Source: Echinococcus granulosus (lineage: Eukaryota; Platyhelminthes; Cestoda; Cyclophyllidea; Taeniidae). From it: a DNA stretch of 64,000 bases. The notes under the pieces are model-generated. The model did no database searches. It was not told the origin of the DNA and saw only the letters and a list, made by a program, of their open reading frames with translations. The stretch covers positions 585,842-649,841 of the forward strand of contig NW_020170395.1 of NCBI RefSeq assembly GCF_000524195.1, written 5' to 3'. The position numbers and the translations under genes were made by a program. Position 1 is the stretch's first letter. Each line of letters opens with the position of its first letter. Positions 1-16,500 of the stretch are shown piece by piece.

Positions 1-10
1 CATAGTCCAC

Positions 11-4238
<4,228 letters not shown>

Positions 4239-6087
4239 GCTCCAATAATTCAGAAATACTGAGGAAACGGAGTACAGTAGCGCAACGCACTAACTACACA
4301 CAACACGCCTATGGCGTCGGAAGCATGAGCCAATCAGTGGAAAGGATGCATCCAAACCCAGACACTACTGCGGGGAGCTCTGAAAAACCTAATAGATAAT
4401 CAGTTCTTGAGTGAAAGTAAAGTGTGACAGAAAATGCATCACAAATCATAATAAATTCAAGCGGTATTTTACGTAGCTTAGGAGGGTGAAGGGAACCCAC
4501 CCACCCAAACACAATAAACTTAGCCCATTGCATGGCTGTGATCCACATTTGTGAAATAAACAGATTTTCACAAAACTGTTTACTTTGCTCGCAATTAGAC
4601 ATTGCAACGAGTATAAAGCTCTTAATGATTTTCCCCCTAAATCACAATTTAATGTAAGGGTAAGCAATTCTTGACTCTATTGTAATTTCATCGTTGAAAC
4701 TAAAATCACACAAGCATGTGATCTTGACTTTACTAAGGCTATGAATAACATTATATAATGTGTGCTAGAGGTCTTCGACATACCACGTTTGAAACATGAA
4801 AAAATCGGATCTCGTGATGAAAAATCGAATGTACTGTTTCACGCATTTTTAGTGTGTCATACACGCAAAGGTTAGGGCTTCAAATTTGCCCTTAAACAGG
4901 AGGATGTGTTGGCTTAGATAACCGGGGTGATTCAGTATACCTTTCGACTATACTAAAATGCGTATGTTTGAATATGTCTTTTGGGAGACGGGTGGTCACG
5001 TTAGAGTCGCGGCTGAGCGGTCAAAGCCTACTTGCCACAGGAAGTAAGAATTGATTTCCTTTTCCCCTCCTTCTAAGTTCTGATAAAATGTAGACTTATC
5101 CCACACCAGGATCCCCTTATCTACTCCGCAATCTTGATTGATGGCTATGCTGGCCTGCAGGAGAGCCAGTAGACCGTTGCATTTACTTAGGCATCATGGC
5201 ACATAAAGCGCAACCCCAGCGGTTAAAGTATTCTTGGTGTTGAATAGCTGGCAATGTTCACATGCGTTCCCCTATGTTTGAATAGCTACTTTCCAAAAAG
5301 GCAGGTGTCTTTAGCGCGATAAGCGCTTCAGTAACTTACGGTCCATGGTCTACACCGAGAGCCTCCATGCTGTTCTGTACGTTACTACTACCTATTCTGC
5401 CGCATGGGTTTACCTTACCGCTGCACCAAAAAATATCATAGGCAGCAGAACTTAATGCTTAGGTAAATATTTGCGGTAGTTTAGCATTTTGCTTTATGGC
5501 CAGTTAAATCGCTTCAAAATTTCGCTCATACGCGGTGTACATTTGCTCACCTGCAACTCGATATGAGAAAATCTATAAGTTTTGATTCTAATCATAAGCG
5601 AGCAACATTTTTGTTTTAAATAGCAGGACCAAGGAAGGCATCTGCTATAAATTTTTCGTCATTCCATGAAAATTGCATATCTCTAAATAATCAGGCTGGC
5701 ATCTTACTTATTGCTCCAATTGCCTATTACTATTAGGTGCTTAAAGAAAAAATTCTGTTATCTGTGTATTTACCATGATTTTTACCATTTTTTGTTTGTT
5801 TGGTCTACTTTTAGTAAAATAATATTTCATTTTGATATTGTAATTCACTGGTCTCCAGGCCCTCTTTATATTTAAAAAATAAAACAATGAAACTTTCGAC
5901 TCCTTTATTGTAATAAAAATAAATTTTATTTTGCGTTAAAATTTTCTGCCCATAAATTGTTTTAACAAATTTTTTGAGACCGCGACAATCAGTGTGTTCG
6001 CCAATCCTTTTATTTGCCTTTTCGTTTGATGTCTCTATGGACAGGTGTCTAAGGTCACTTCTCTCCCTTACCCACGGTGCATAAGCC
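4239..6087. promoter_or_regulatory. Intergenic region between divergent KLC and MRCK starts
   Basis: About 1.85 kb separates the two start codons, which face away from each other, so both promoters and 5' UTRs must lie here. It is AT-rich toward the MRCK side. I see no convincing TATA/Inr pair, no coding sequence and no repeats. Open frames such as those at 4309-4667 on the minus strand lack any family signature. The regulatory role is inferred from geometry only. Confidence 0.5.
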
Positions 6088-7531
6088 ATGAAAACAATCA
6101 AAGAACGCTACGAAGAACTTCTTCAGCTCTACTTGAATAATTTTTCCAACGAAACTAACAGTTATAATGTTGAATTTCTTCTCGACACTCTAACCTGTTT
6201 GTATTATGAATGTAGCTCGTTACAACATCGGAATGAAAGAAATTGCCTTAAGTTCTGCAATTCGGGTAATGCTGATTCTTTATGCTAAGTTTTGAGTCAA
6301 ACCACTTGTGGAAAAGATCGAGTCTTACCGTTTGTCGCGGTCTGAATTCGAGACAATTCGGCTTATCGGCTCAGGCGCGTTTGGTGAGGTTTCTCTCGTG
6401 AGATCAAAGTCTTCCAATGAGTACTTTGCCCTTAAATCTCTGCACAAGTATGATATGCTCAAGCGTTCGGATGTAAATATTTTTTTTATTTTTAAATCCA
6501 CTAGAGGGCATGCTTCCAGGAGGAACGGGAAGTTCTTGTCAAGGGGATGATTAAAGGATCACCTTGGATAACGCAGCTTCATCATACTTTTCAGGACGAA
6601 AAATATCTAGTAATTGCCTCTCTCTTGTCCTTTTCATTATTAGTATTTTGTGATGAAATTTTACAATGGTGGTGACATGTTAACAATGCTGAGCAAGTTT
6701 GACGACCAAATTCCCGAAGACATATCTCGATTTTACCTGGCCGAGCTTGTTTTAGCCATAAACTCACTGCACGAACTTGGTTACGTGCATCGAGATATTA
6801 AACCGGACAACGTCCTTCTGGAGACGTAAGCTCTTTTCCACAAGCCGCCTCACCTCTCCCTACCTCTCCAGATCTGGACACATTGTTCTGACAGATTTTG
6901 GCTCCTGCCTTCGCATCGGCAATGACGGTTTGATAAGAAACACCGCTGCCGTTGGCACTCCGGACTACATAGCGCCAGAAATTCTCCGTGCTGCCGAAGA
7001 TTCGCACGGAACCTTCGGAGTGGAATGTGACTATTGGTCTCTGGGTGTGGTGATGTACGAGATGCTCTTTGGGGAGACACCATTTTACAGCGAAAATTTA
7101 ATCCAGACTTACAGTCAGATAATGAATTTTGAGGTAATTTTGTCCTCATTTACTAAATCTGCAAACTTCCTCCAACGGCGGCCCCTGATTTTTACGTTGT
7201 CTTACATAGAAGACCTTCAAATTCCCCGAAGACGAAGAGGGTGTATCGAACGCTGCTAAAGACTTACTTAAACACTTTCTATGCGACAGGAAGCAGCGCT
7301 ACGGGCGCAATGGAATCGAGGAAATTGTAAAGCATCCCTTTTTCACCGGCGTTGATTGGGAAAACATCCGGTCGCGTGCGTCTCTGCCCTGCTTTTGTCT
7401 ATTAAAACCACGCCAATCTATTCACCGTATTCGTTTTACTCACGCAGAACCTGCGCCCTATCAACCAGAAGTCAAGTCCCCGGAGGATACATCAAATTTT
7501 GACATAGAAGAGTCAGTTCGCACTCACGTAG
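6088..7531 (+). CDS. MRCK: MRCK exons 1-7: N-terminal segment and AGC kinase domain
   Basis: Seven exons are separated by introns of 31, 32, 34, 46, 76 and 72 nt. The start ATG at 6088 is chosen because the next residues align with the MRCK N-terminus ([12 protein letters not shown] against LLDILICLYDEC). Kinase landmarks: Gly loop GSGAFGEV (84-91), catalytic Lys106, glutamates at 124-125 in the alpha-C region, catalytic loop HRDIKPDN (202-209), DFG (222-224) and APE (248-250). [23 protein letters not shown] and SPEDTSNFD are AGC/DMPK-family sequences. All catalytic residues are present, so it should be active. The last exon is drawn to 7531 (donor GTCTCA) because this joins in frame to THVVFRG, matching THTAFSG in vertebrate MRCK. 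A better-looking donor, GTAGGT, lies at 7528. Confidence 0.92.
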
Positions 7532-10500
7532 GTCTCATATCTTCGCTACTTTTTGTTTTATTGTTGCTGCACTATATTTATACTCGTTGAGTCTCCTCAT
7601 CAATGACTCGTGGATTACGATGCCAGTGCTTTTCGTTTTATGCACGTCTTTGCATTATTTTACCCTTACTGCAGGCGTTTTATGTCGACTGTCTTGTTTA
7701 TTCTTCAGGCTATTTGTTTCGCCACACCATAAAAACCTTTCGCAAAAATGTACTTTAGGGTTGAAGTAGGATGTACAACCTTGGTTGTGAATATGCGTTT
7801 TTTGTGTCTCCGTTTGAGTTCAGTCAACTGCTACATCAGATTGGATAAAATAACCTTCTTGAGGTCATGTTGGTACCGGCAGTGAGATCACTTTTGCATG
7901 CCTTTGCTTAACTCGTAGTGACGAAGTGAAAATTCAGCTTTTGGTAATTTTTGCCAAGGCCATATCTTTCTTCACAGGTAGATACTCTTTCAGTCTGCGC
8001 TTGCCTTTGCCTAAAAGGCTGAAACTGTTTTTTGCCCACCGGTTGTTCGATTTCTCGCATTCGCTTCTTTCAGTCCACTTCTGACCTTCGCGGAATGTGC
8101 AACTATGTCCATTGAATTGCTAGATTGAGAGCGTACTAACTTTTAATATAGCTGAGCAAATTTTTAAATTGAAGTTGTCATTATAGTAACAGTTGCCATT
8201 CTCCCCGCATGCACTTCAAAAAAAGGTATGATGGGACTCGTTTTCTCCGTTTTTCTTGCTTCGGTGAAATTTCGCTACTTAACACTATTTTTATAAGAAG
8301 TAAGTGGTTTCATTCCAGCAATGGTATAAAGATATTTTATGGTCATCGCGCCGCGTTTTTTACTTTTATCGACGATCTTACCTGGAGGAAAGTGGCCGAG
8401 AGCTTATTTTTAGACCATGAGGCACTTCGTCTATTTGCAAATGGTTGTATTGGTTGCGCAAATTGTAGCAAAAGCAACTTCTGCATGTATCTTGCTGTCT
8501 TTTTTGTATAAATACATCGTTTTAATAATGCCATTTCCGAGTTTGGCTTAAATTTGTTTATTTGACAAATTATCGTGGCTGAAATTGCTGTTCCAGGGTT
8601 TCTTGAATTCGTCACCCCGCTATCAGTTCCTACATCGTGAATTGCTTTTTCTTGTTAACTGAGTGCCATAAATTTTCTTAACGAGAAGCCCCTCTCGCTC
8701 AATAAAATTAGCTGACTTTTGCTCATAATTTACACACCTGATTTCCCATATCTTTGCTGTCATTTCACTCAGCTGGTTCAAATTATTTGCGGTGACTTAA
8801 TAATGACTGCGCCCTGGATTTGTGTTGGTTTTACTGAGGATACTGTCATACCGAATTCCCTTTCGTCTGCGTTTCATAAAATCCTCTTATCTTTTACATT
8901 AGACAACTACCCAAGTACTCTTCTTTACCCCTAGTGGGAGCGCAACTTTTTAAAGATATATTAATTTTAACAGTTCTCTGCTATCAGTTAGTGGATCGGA
9001 TTTCGTGCATATGCAGTTCTGAAATGTCTTGACTGTTCTTTTAACAGCAGTTTTAAACAGCTCAGTAGAGCAATTGAGAAATCATTATTAAGATGCATTC
9101 TATACCAATTAGAATGAAGGTATTTTCTTCGGCAGGAATGGTTTTCATATATGGCTTGTTAATTCTGACGTTGTTGTGGACCATGTAATGAATGTCGTTC
9201 TTGAGACTGTGGTAAAAGGCACTGTCTTTACCTTTAGGAGGGTCCACCATTGGGTTCAGTGTTTCGCGGATGCCAGGTGGCGTGCATTGGCTTCACGTTT
9301 ACCAAGGGCTCTCCACTAAACCAAATTGGCAAGCTGGGTGAGAACCTCAAGGCAGAGTTGTTGGAAGAAGGAGCTACCACAACCACTGCTGCTGCTGATG
9401 TACACTGTCCCAAATGTTTAGGGCTCGAAGTGAGTTCCCTCTGCAGTTCATCTCTTGTTCTAACTGAGACAGGGGTCAGTGTTCAGCCATGAAAAAGTGT
9501 CTTGCATGGTGCGCACAAGTGCTATGAAGGCACGAACTGGTGTTCAGAGGTGTTATCGGGTAGGTGATTGGGTTGCTGATTTGTTTAAACTATTTGAGGC
9601 TTCATTGATTATTAAACCTCTACATAAATTTGAGCCTTAACTTGCGACTTATCGTCGTACCCGCCGTTATCTGATCGGCTGTAGTCACTGCTTTCCATCG
9701 CGGCTTAGTACTTTTCAATATTTGGTGTCACTAATCAAACAATGTTGATCATCGCGTTAGACCGATCGAGACAAACTGGGCTACGTGTAGAGTGGTGCGA
9801 AATGTGTACTCAGTAGTTCACTGCCTTTAAACTGTTTAGCCAAATCTATCAATAGATCTCGCGGTATCATCTTCTTCGTTTCAAGCTGATTCCCTTGTTT
9901 TCACCATCATCATCCAAACTTTTGAATCTACTACATGAATTCCTCCACTCTTCGGGTCTCCCGCTAAGTCGATCAGTCCCATCATAGATCCGTGACAGCT
10001 TCCGCTGTTTCGCATCTGTCACCGTTTTGAATGAATAAAAGTTGTAAGGGTGGAGCTCAAAGACAATTTCTCACTTGGAATAGATTTAAGTTGGTTTGAT
10101 TACAGCTTGTCAATGGGATGAAAGTGTTTTTGGCTTGTATAAGAATTTGTCCATATCATCCTATGCTGTTACTTCGACCCCCGTACTTACCCATTTTTTA
10201 AGGGCTTCTTCCTGAATTTATAGCGGCATGAAGTCATAATTTTAAAGTAATTAATTCTTCAAAACCGATAGACGTAAAAGCAAAGCATTCTAGGGCTTCC
10301 GTAAAACTCAGAATTTTTGTTGTGATGACATTTTTAACCAAATTTTGACCACTATCTAGACTCCCCGTGAAAAACCAAATATTACCCGAGCAACTTCTTC
10401 CGAACTCATTGCTTTTGTGCCTAGTTTCAATACATTTGGCTTTTTCCAAAAACAGGTTTTAGGCAAATTTATCTGGCAGTGTAAGGTAGCGCATGCCGTC

Positions 10501-13500
10501 AAAGCTCTATGTGATCATTGCCTGAGGGGGACGCTCATTAATAGGTGATCGAAAATTGCTATACGCGATTATTTCTGTTCCGAGGGGAGCTCTCTGCCCA
10601 TATTTTGAGTAACATCCATAACATTTCACATCGCAAAAGTCGTTGCTATCCACCCAAATAGATTCTTCCCCTTTATTGGTCCGTTGGTCAATATATTTCT
10701 TACCTGTATCTCATTTCTGTCCGTTCTTAAAAAATTTAATTTTTATTTGCTCATGGTGTAAATATTTCACCTTTTTCAAGTAGTTGATATCAGCAAAAAT
10801 TTTACCGAAATATTTGTAAGGCGAAAGCACTACAAGCCCATTGCTTTCTGAACAACACGTTTACTAATTTCGGGAAACCCTAATCAAGCAGTATTCGTCC
10901 ATATACTGCTTCTACTATGTTCCGCTTCCATTCAACAACGCAGATATTATCCACTTGTCGAATCACACTTTTGCAGTCACGGGTGCACGATCTGGAGTCG
11001 GAGCTGCAGGCACTGACAATGAATATGCAGCAGCAACCTCCACCACCGTCACCAAAGCTAAATGGAACCCCATCTGCAGCAGCATTAGAGGCGGCGATGG
11101 AAAAACTCACTGCCTCGGAGGCGCGGTCGAAAGAGCTGGCGGTGGAAGTGCAACACCTCCAGACAGTCCTGGATGCTGCTGAAGCTCGCTGTGTCAGTGA
11201 GGAAAAGCACAACGCTCACCTCACAAAGGCGTATGTCGATTACTTTTTGTGTCCTCTCGTGTAGTTTGTGGTCGTGCACATGGCAACAGGTTTGTTTGCG
11301 CCCGCGTTGTGTTGTAGCGTTCGAGTTATCTTCTCTAAGACATGGGACTTGGGAGTCTGGTGGGAATTCTATTAAAAGCGTATGGAAAGCCTGAGAGGTA
11401 AAATACATAGATTTCCCAGTACTAGTTTAGGGGGCCAAATCGTAGGTGACTGAAAAAAATCAGGTTGTAGGAATTGTTATCCTCCTTCAGATAATTACTT
11501 CTTCCACATGGCTCAAGCTCCTTTACCTATGCACGCGTTTGGCCAACTAGATGAAAGTTATCCCATTCATTCGTCGAATTGAAGCTTTGCTTACTGGGCT
11601 TGTCTGAGGTAGTTATGGCCGTGTCAGTGAGCAGCTTGAATAAATCATCCCAAACATCAATTGATGGCTTCTAGTTTACTTTCTGTTTGTACCATTTATT
11701 CACCTGATGGGGCTCAGATACGAATATTAGATAACTGGAATTCCACTGGTATGTTTAGCTTGGAATATTTAGCCACGCACGCTGCATTCTTTTCACCAGA
11801 TGTCTTAAGCTCTTCTGTAAAGTGCATTTTATCAAGTAATGCTACCTTCAAGCAACTCTCCTGTCCCATTTCGCCCTGTACTTCTGTAAGCACTAGTGAA
11901 TGAAGAAGGTTTTGCTTTATTCTGAAATTTCTGTGACGTTCGGAGTTATTCATCCTTTACTCCAAACAAACTACCTAAAGTCGTCACGGGAAAGAGGAGG
12001 CAGCAGATATCATCTAAGAAAAATGCAAGCCTTACCTTTGTTAAATTTTAGATTCAAAAATCATGCATGCCACAAATTGATATTTGGTGAAAAGTTTGTC
12101 TGTCGGGAATAGAAGAAATCGTTCGGCATCACTTCAGCGGGATTTGTGCATCCAAATTAAGCTTTTATTCACGATCATTTTCGATACACCACCAACTCCT
12201 GATGTCGCCTGTGTGGTGGACGTTCGGTGAAGTAGTTGACTTGACGCCGATTGGCCCGTACTATTAGACTCCATTATTTTTATGATTGCTGATGGTGCCA
12301 TGAGAGGCTTTTGTCTGTGTTTTGTGTGTATCACATGCACGCTCGAATCGTGCACGTAAGGGCTTCTCTTTCATGTTCCGTGTCTGCGTGTGTACTGCAC
12401 GTTTACTTCGAGCTTATTTCTCAGGCACAGCCGTTCTCAGCGGGACGAGATGGGGTGTGCGAGTAGAAACATGATTTTTTTAAGCACCATTACTGTCGTT
12501 CATTGGCCTCTCATGTGACGTGATTTTCGGCTTCGGTGATGATTTGTTGATGCTATTCTCTATCTTTTTGCCCCTCGCCAAATTTGTTCCTTTTTAACCA
12601 TTAAAGACCAGGTTGGGACGCATAGAACCTACGTATGTGCTAAGCTTCCCAGTCAGTTAGTCAATTCACCCATGATGGCAATTTCATTGCCTATTTCTCA
12701 AACCACTCGAATGATTAGCTAATCCACATAACACTTTCTTTGAACCCTCCTTTTTCCCGGTTGATACCACGTTTTTAAGTATGCTCATGTTGGATTCAAA
12801 AGGTATGTAGGATCGCACTTGTAGCAGTGCTGCTAAATGGTACTTTCCTATCTGATCGCTCTCACACTAGCCAGGTTGTACCTGACTTATCTACTGTTTA
12901 CTACAAAAATTACCGACAGTTGACATGAACGTGTTTGCAGTTATTTCGACTGCAGTTGTTTTAACATGCGCATTTCCACTTGCCAATTTGATTTCCATAA
13001 TTCCGATAGCTTTCTTTGGTTGTTAAGGTTTTAGGCCTTCCCATACCGGCAACTGGCTTCACATCTCTTCCGTTTACCTTCCTACTACATACTTGGGATG
13101 CTTTGCAAATATGCAAAATGCGTATTTGTTTATCGAAGTTAGTGTTGATTTTCTTTAGCATAATCATCTGCTCATCTTTGACGTGCTTTTCACCAAATCC
13201 TAGAACTCCACTTCTTTTCATGTTATTTTCGGGCATCCTTTGGGGGCTCGCGTGGAACTTTCCCTAAAATGATCACAAATCGTGACCACAAGGCGGTACT
13301 GCCGATTGATGGAATTGAAAAAGGGGAATGAAGTGAAAAATCGGTTGATTGTATCCAATTAGCTTATGGAAATTTATTTGGTCGGAGTGGTTAGAAAGGC
13401 ATTTGGCTCCATTTATTGATAGCTTGAATGGTCAAGATAAGTTACTGGCATTTAGCCATCAGAATTCGCCCCGTTTTTTTCCTGCATTTGATGTGGTCTT

Positions 13501-16500
13501 TTGGGATTTCGCTGACCTGATAGCTGGGCTCTTCTTTTTTCGAACGTGTGCCCTTACTTAAACCATTTGCCGAGGTAGAAAAACGCCATTCCTAACTCGC
13601 CTTACTCACTGAGGTTGGTTTCCATCATGTTGGAGGATTGGCTCTTTCTACAAAGGGGAGTCAGTGTTGGCTCCACTTCACCTTAGGGCTTGGTCACCTT
13701 TCCATTGTCTCACTGCTATGTAAATTAACTATGCCTGTGTGTGTGTATGTGCGCATGGCAAAAACTTCCGTTCGGAACTGGTACGCCTTGAGCGCTGTCG
13801 TCACATGATCTGCGGATTGTGTGCCTGCACTCACGTCCCTCTTTGTGCGAACCGCAGCCTTGGCGGCCTAGAAACAGGGCCGTTACCTGAGCGCCTGAAT
13901 TATCGCTTTGCTGACGTCTTTTTTCGGAGCATTTCTCAATTCCTTATTTACAGTTTTTGTGTTGCGAATGTTTTTAATGAGTGTGTTGCAGTGCTAGTTC
14001 CCCGATGGCAATCAGTCATCTGCCCCAGACATCGTTTTCATGATCATGGTGACATTTGGCTAGAATTAGTGATTCTTATTTAAGATTTAGGGAGTTTACT
14101 AGTGAAGACGAACCCTAGTTTTTCGAAATCATGCTAATATTGAGGAGTTGGATTTGGTTTACTAATGCATCTAATCAAAAGATCAGATCGACCTGAATTA
14201 AGGGTCTACCTTTTCACAAATTTTGTCGCTAGGCGTAGTCACGCCTGTTAGCTGCCTTCGCCTTTTTCCTCCCACATTTACGTTTAAAGTTTAGTTTCAT
14301 TAAATGGAGGACTTTCTCTTCTGTCTTCTCTCTTCATTGCTTGTTTCTTACTTTGCCCTACTGCCCGGTCCACCACAATCAGTGACTGTTTTTAACCGAA
14401 AACTACACCTTAATTTGGCTTAATAGATGGTTCTGTTCTCATTCCCTATGGGCAAATCAACCAGTCAGTGTTTGGAGTCTGTTTTGCTCCCCTAGAATTC
14501 CTTTCCAGAGTATCCGCGCGTATAAGATTCTTGTTCGTCCGAAGTTTGTGGCTTTGATACACAGGTGCACTTTCACGTTACGCTAAATTGTTAAACTCCC
14601 TGATCTGCGCCAGTCGCCTGTCTTGACACACGTCTCCTTGTCCGTGCGGCTGTCCGATTTTAGTGTCTCAATGCACCTCGTTGGCTCGCCCTGCGTTGTG
14701 GATTATCTCGCTTCTCAAGCCAGCGCCTTCACTACCATTGTGTAATTTTTTTTGCCGTTGTTCCTTCCCTTCACTTGCTTTTATTTCACTCACGTGTCTG
14801 CATGTTTGTGTGAGTTTGGATGGGTGTGTGGTCCTGTGGCGCCCTCGAGTCGTGCTCTATTCCCACACTCCAAAGTACGTCGGCACTTTGTATCTTCTTC
14901 TGCCTGTGTACTTGTACCCTAACAGCTTCAGTTCACCCTCACCTCATCCGTTTGAGAAGCAGTTTGTCCTGGCCTTTCCCTCCAACTTGTGTCTGAGCCG
15001 TCTCCGTTTAGGTTCAAATACATGCCCTAGACCCTCCAAAGCGGTCGTTTTTTATGTCATATGGGGTTGACACCAGTTGACAAAGAAACGCAAATTAGCC
15101 GATCTGATGCTGTAAAGGAACCTATAACCGATTGCTGACATTTGCCAAAATAACACATTCAAGTGATCGAAGGCTTTCCTTTTGAACACAACTTCTTCTC
15201 AGACTTCAATAATTCCATGGATTGTGGACCTTAACTTTGCGGTTTAGATAGCAAAAAATTAGATTTCTCCCATTGTCAATGGCCCTATTATCACGGGACA
15301 CTTCTTAAAGATCGATCTGATTCCTAGCTAGATATATATTTTATTTTTTTGGGCGTAGTTTTTGCATCATTTTTTAAAATCTCAGTAGTGAATAAAATTT
15401 ATGATGAGTTCCTTAGACTGTTCAGCAAAATGGTAAACTAAGGAAATCCCATTTCAAGTGACTGATGGTTACAAAAGCGATCACAAGCTATTAGTTTGGT
15501 CTTAAATGAGTATTGTCACCTTTTTTCCTAGGTCGGGTCACAATCCTTATGTCAACAACCAATGGTACTCTTCTTATGCTTGGCCCCCTTTACAAGTAAA
15601 AACACGTTCAACTGGCTTACTATTATAACTCTCTCAAACGCGAATATCCATTTTCAATTTTCAATATGCATTTCAAAACGGATAACATCAAAGTAACATC
15701 TGCTTCCCACAACAGGCTACTATTAATAAATAATGCTTGAGCATTTCATACCATTATCGTAAAAATGACCCGATTTCCAGTGAGTGAGCACATTTGGAAA
15801 GTAAATTTTCCCAAGGTTTTCAGTGAATTTCATTCTTTATGAGACAACTGATTTTGACTTCTAGGCACATCTATACCTATGCTTCCTATGCGGTGTTATA
15901 CTGCACTTTAGTCACCTGTGGCGAACCCTCATAATTGTCCACGTGGCCACAGGCAAAAATTCTTTGTTGACTGCCTTCTTTTGAAGATGGCTTTTGACCT
16001 CTCAACACCTTTCCGTCTAAACGTACACCCTTGCACCCGTCTTCTATTCACTTAGTGTGTAACCATCCGCTTTTTGCCGCTCTCGTAACCGCCCTCTAAC
16101 ATGCGACCTTTGGGGTCAATTCGTGCGTACACAAGCCCACACACGCGCACAAGCATCTTATGGCCTTCGACTAAAATGATTAAATTTACTGCCCCGTGGA
16201 CTACATTTCAAGTCTACTGCCTGCGTTTCAATTTTTTGTATTTCGAACTTTACTTGGCATATCGTGTCGATTGTCGGAAGTATAGCGTATTCCGTCACTC
16301 AAAACTCCCGATGTGACGATGTCATTATCTGCTGTAATAACATTCGACATGATTTGATGTGCTTACATGTCTCTAGCAGCTTTTGTATGCTTGATGCACA
16401 CTTGCACAGCTGCTGCGCAAATAGCCCCCTCCCACGATCGCCAAATATAAACTATTTCGGTGTCGGGTCACGGGATAGTCTTTTGTGTTACCTAAAGTGG

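Noticed and set aside
8773..8934. Frame containing [11 protein letters not shown] after a CAG, resembling the MRCK hydrophobic motif, possibly an alternative or terminal kinase exon
   Set aside because: No usable donor follows, and the exon at 9260 matches the motif and its flanks much better. The resemblance is limited to the letters VGFT.
14663..15070. 135-codon open frame inside MRCK intron 9 as a nested gene
   Set aside because: Leu/Ser/Cys/Val-rich composition expected of pyrimidine-rich DNA, with no domain and no supporting splice structure.
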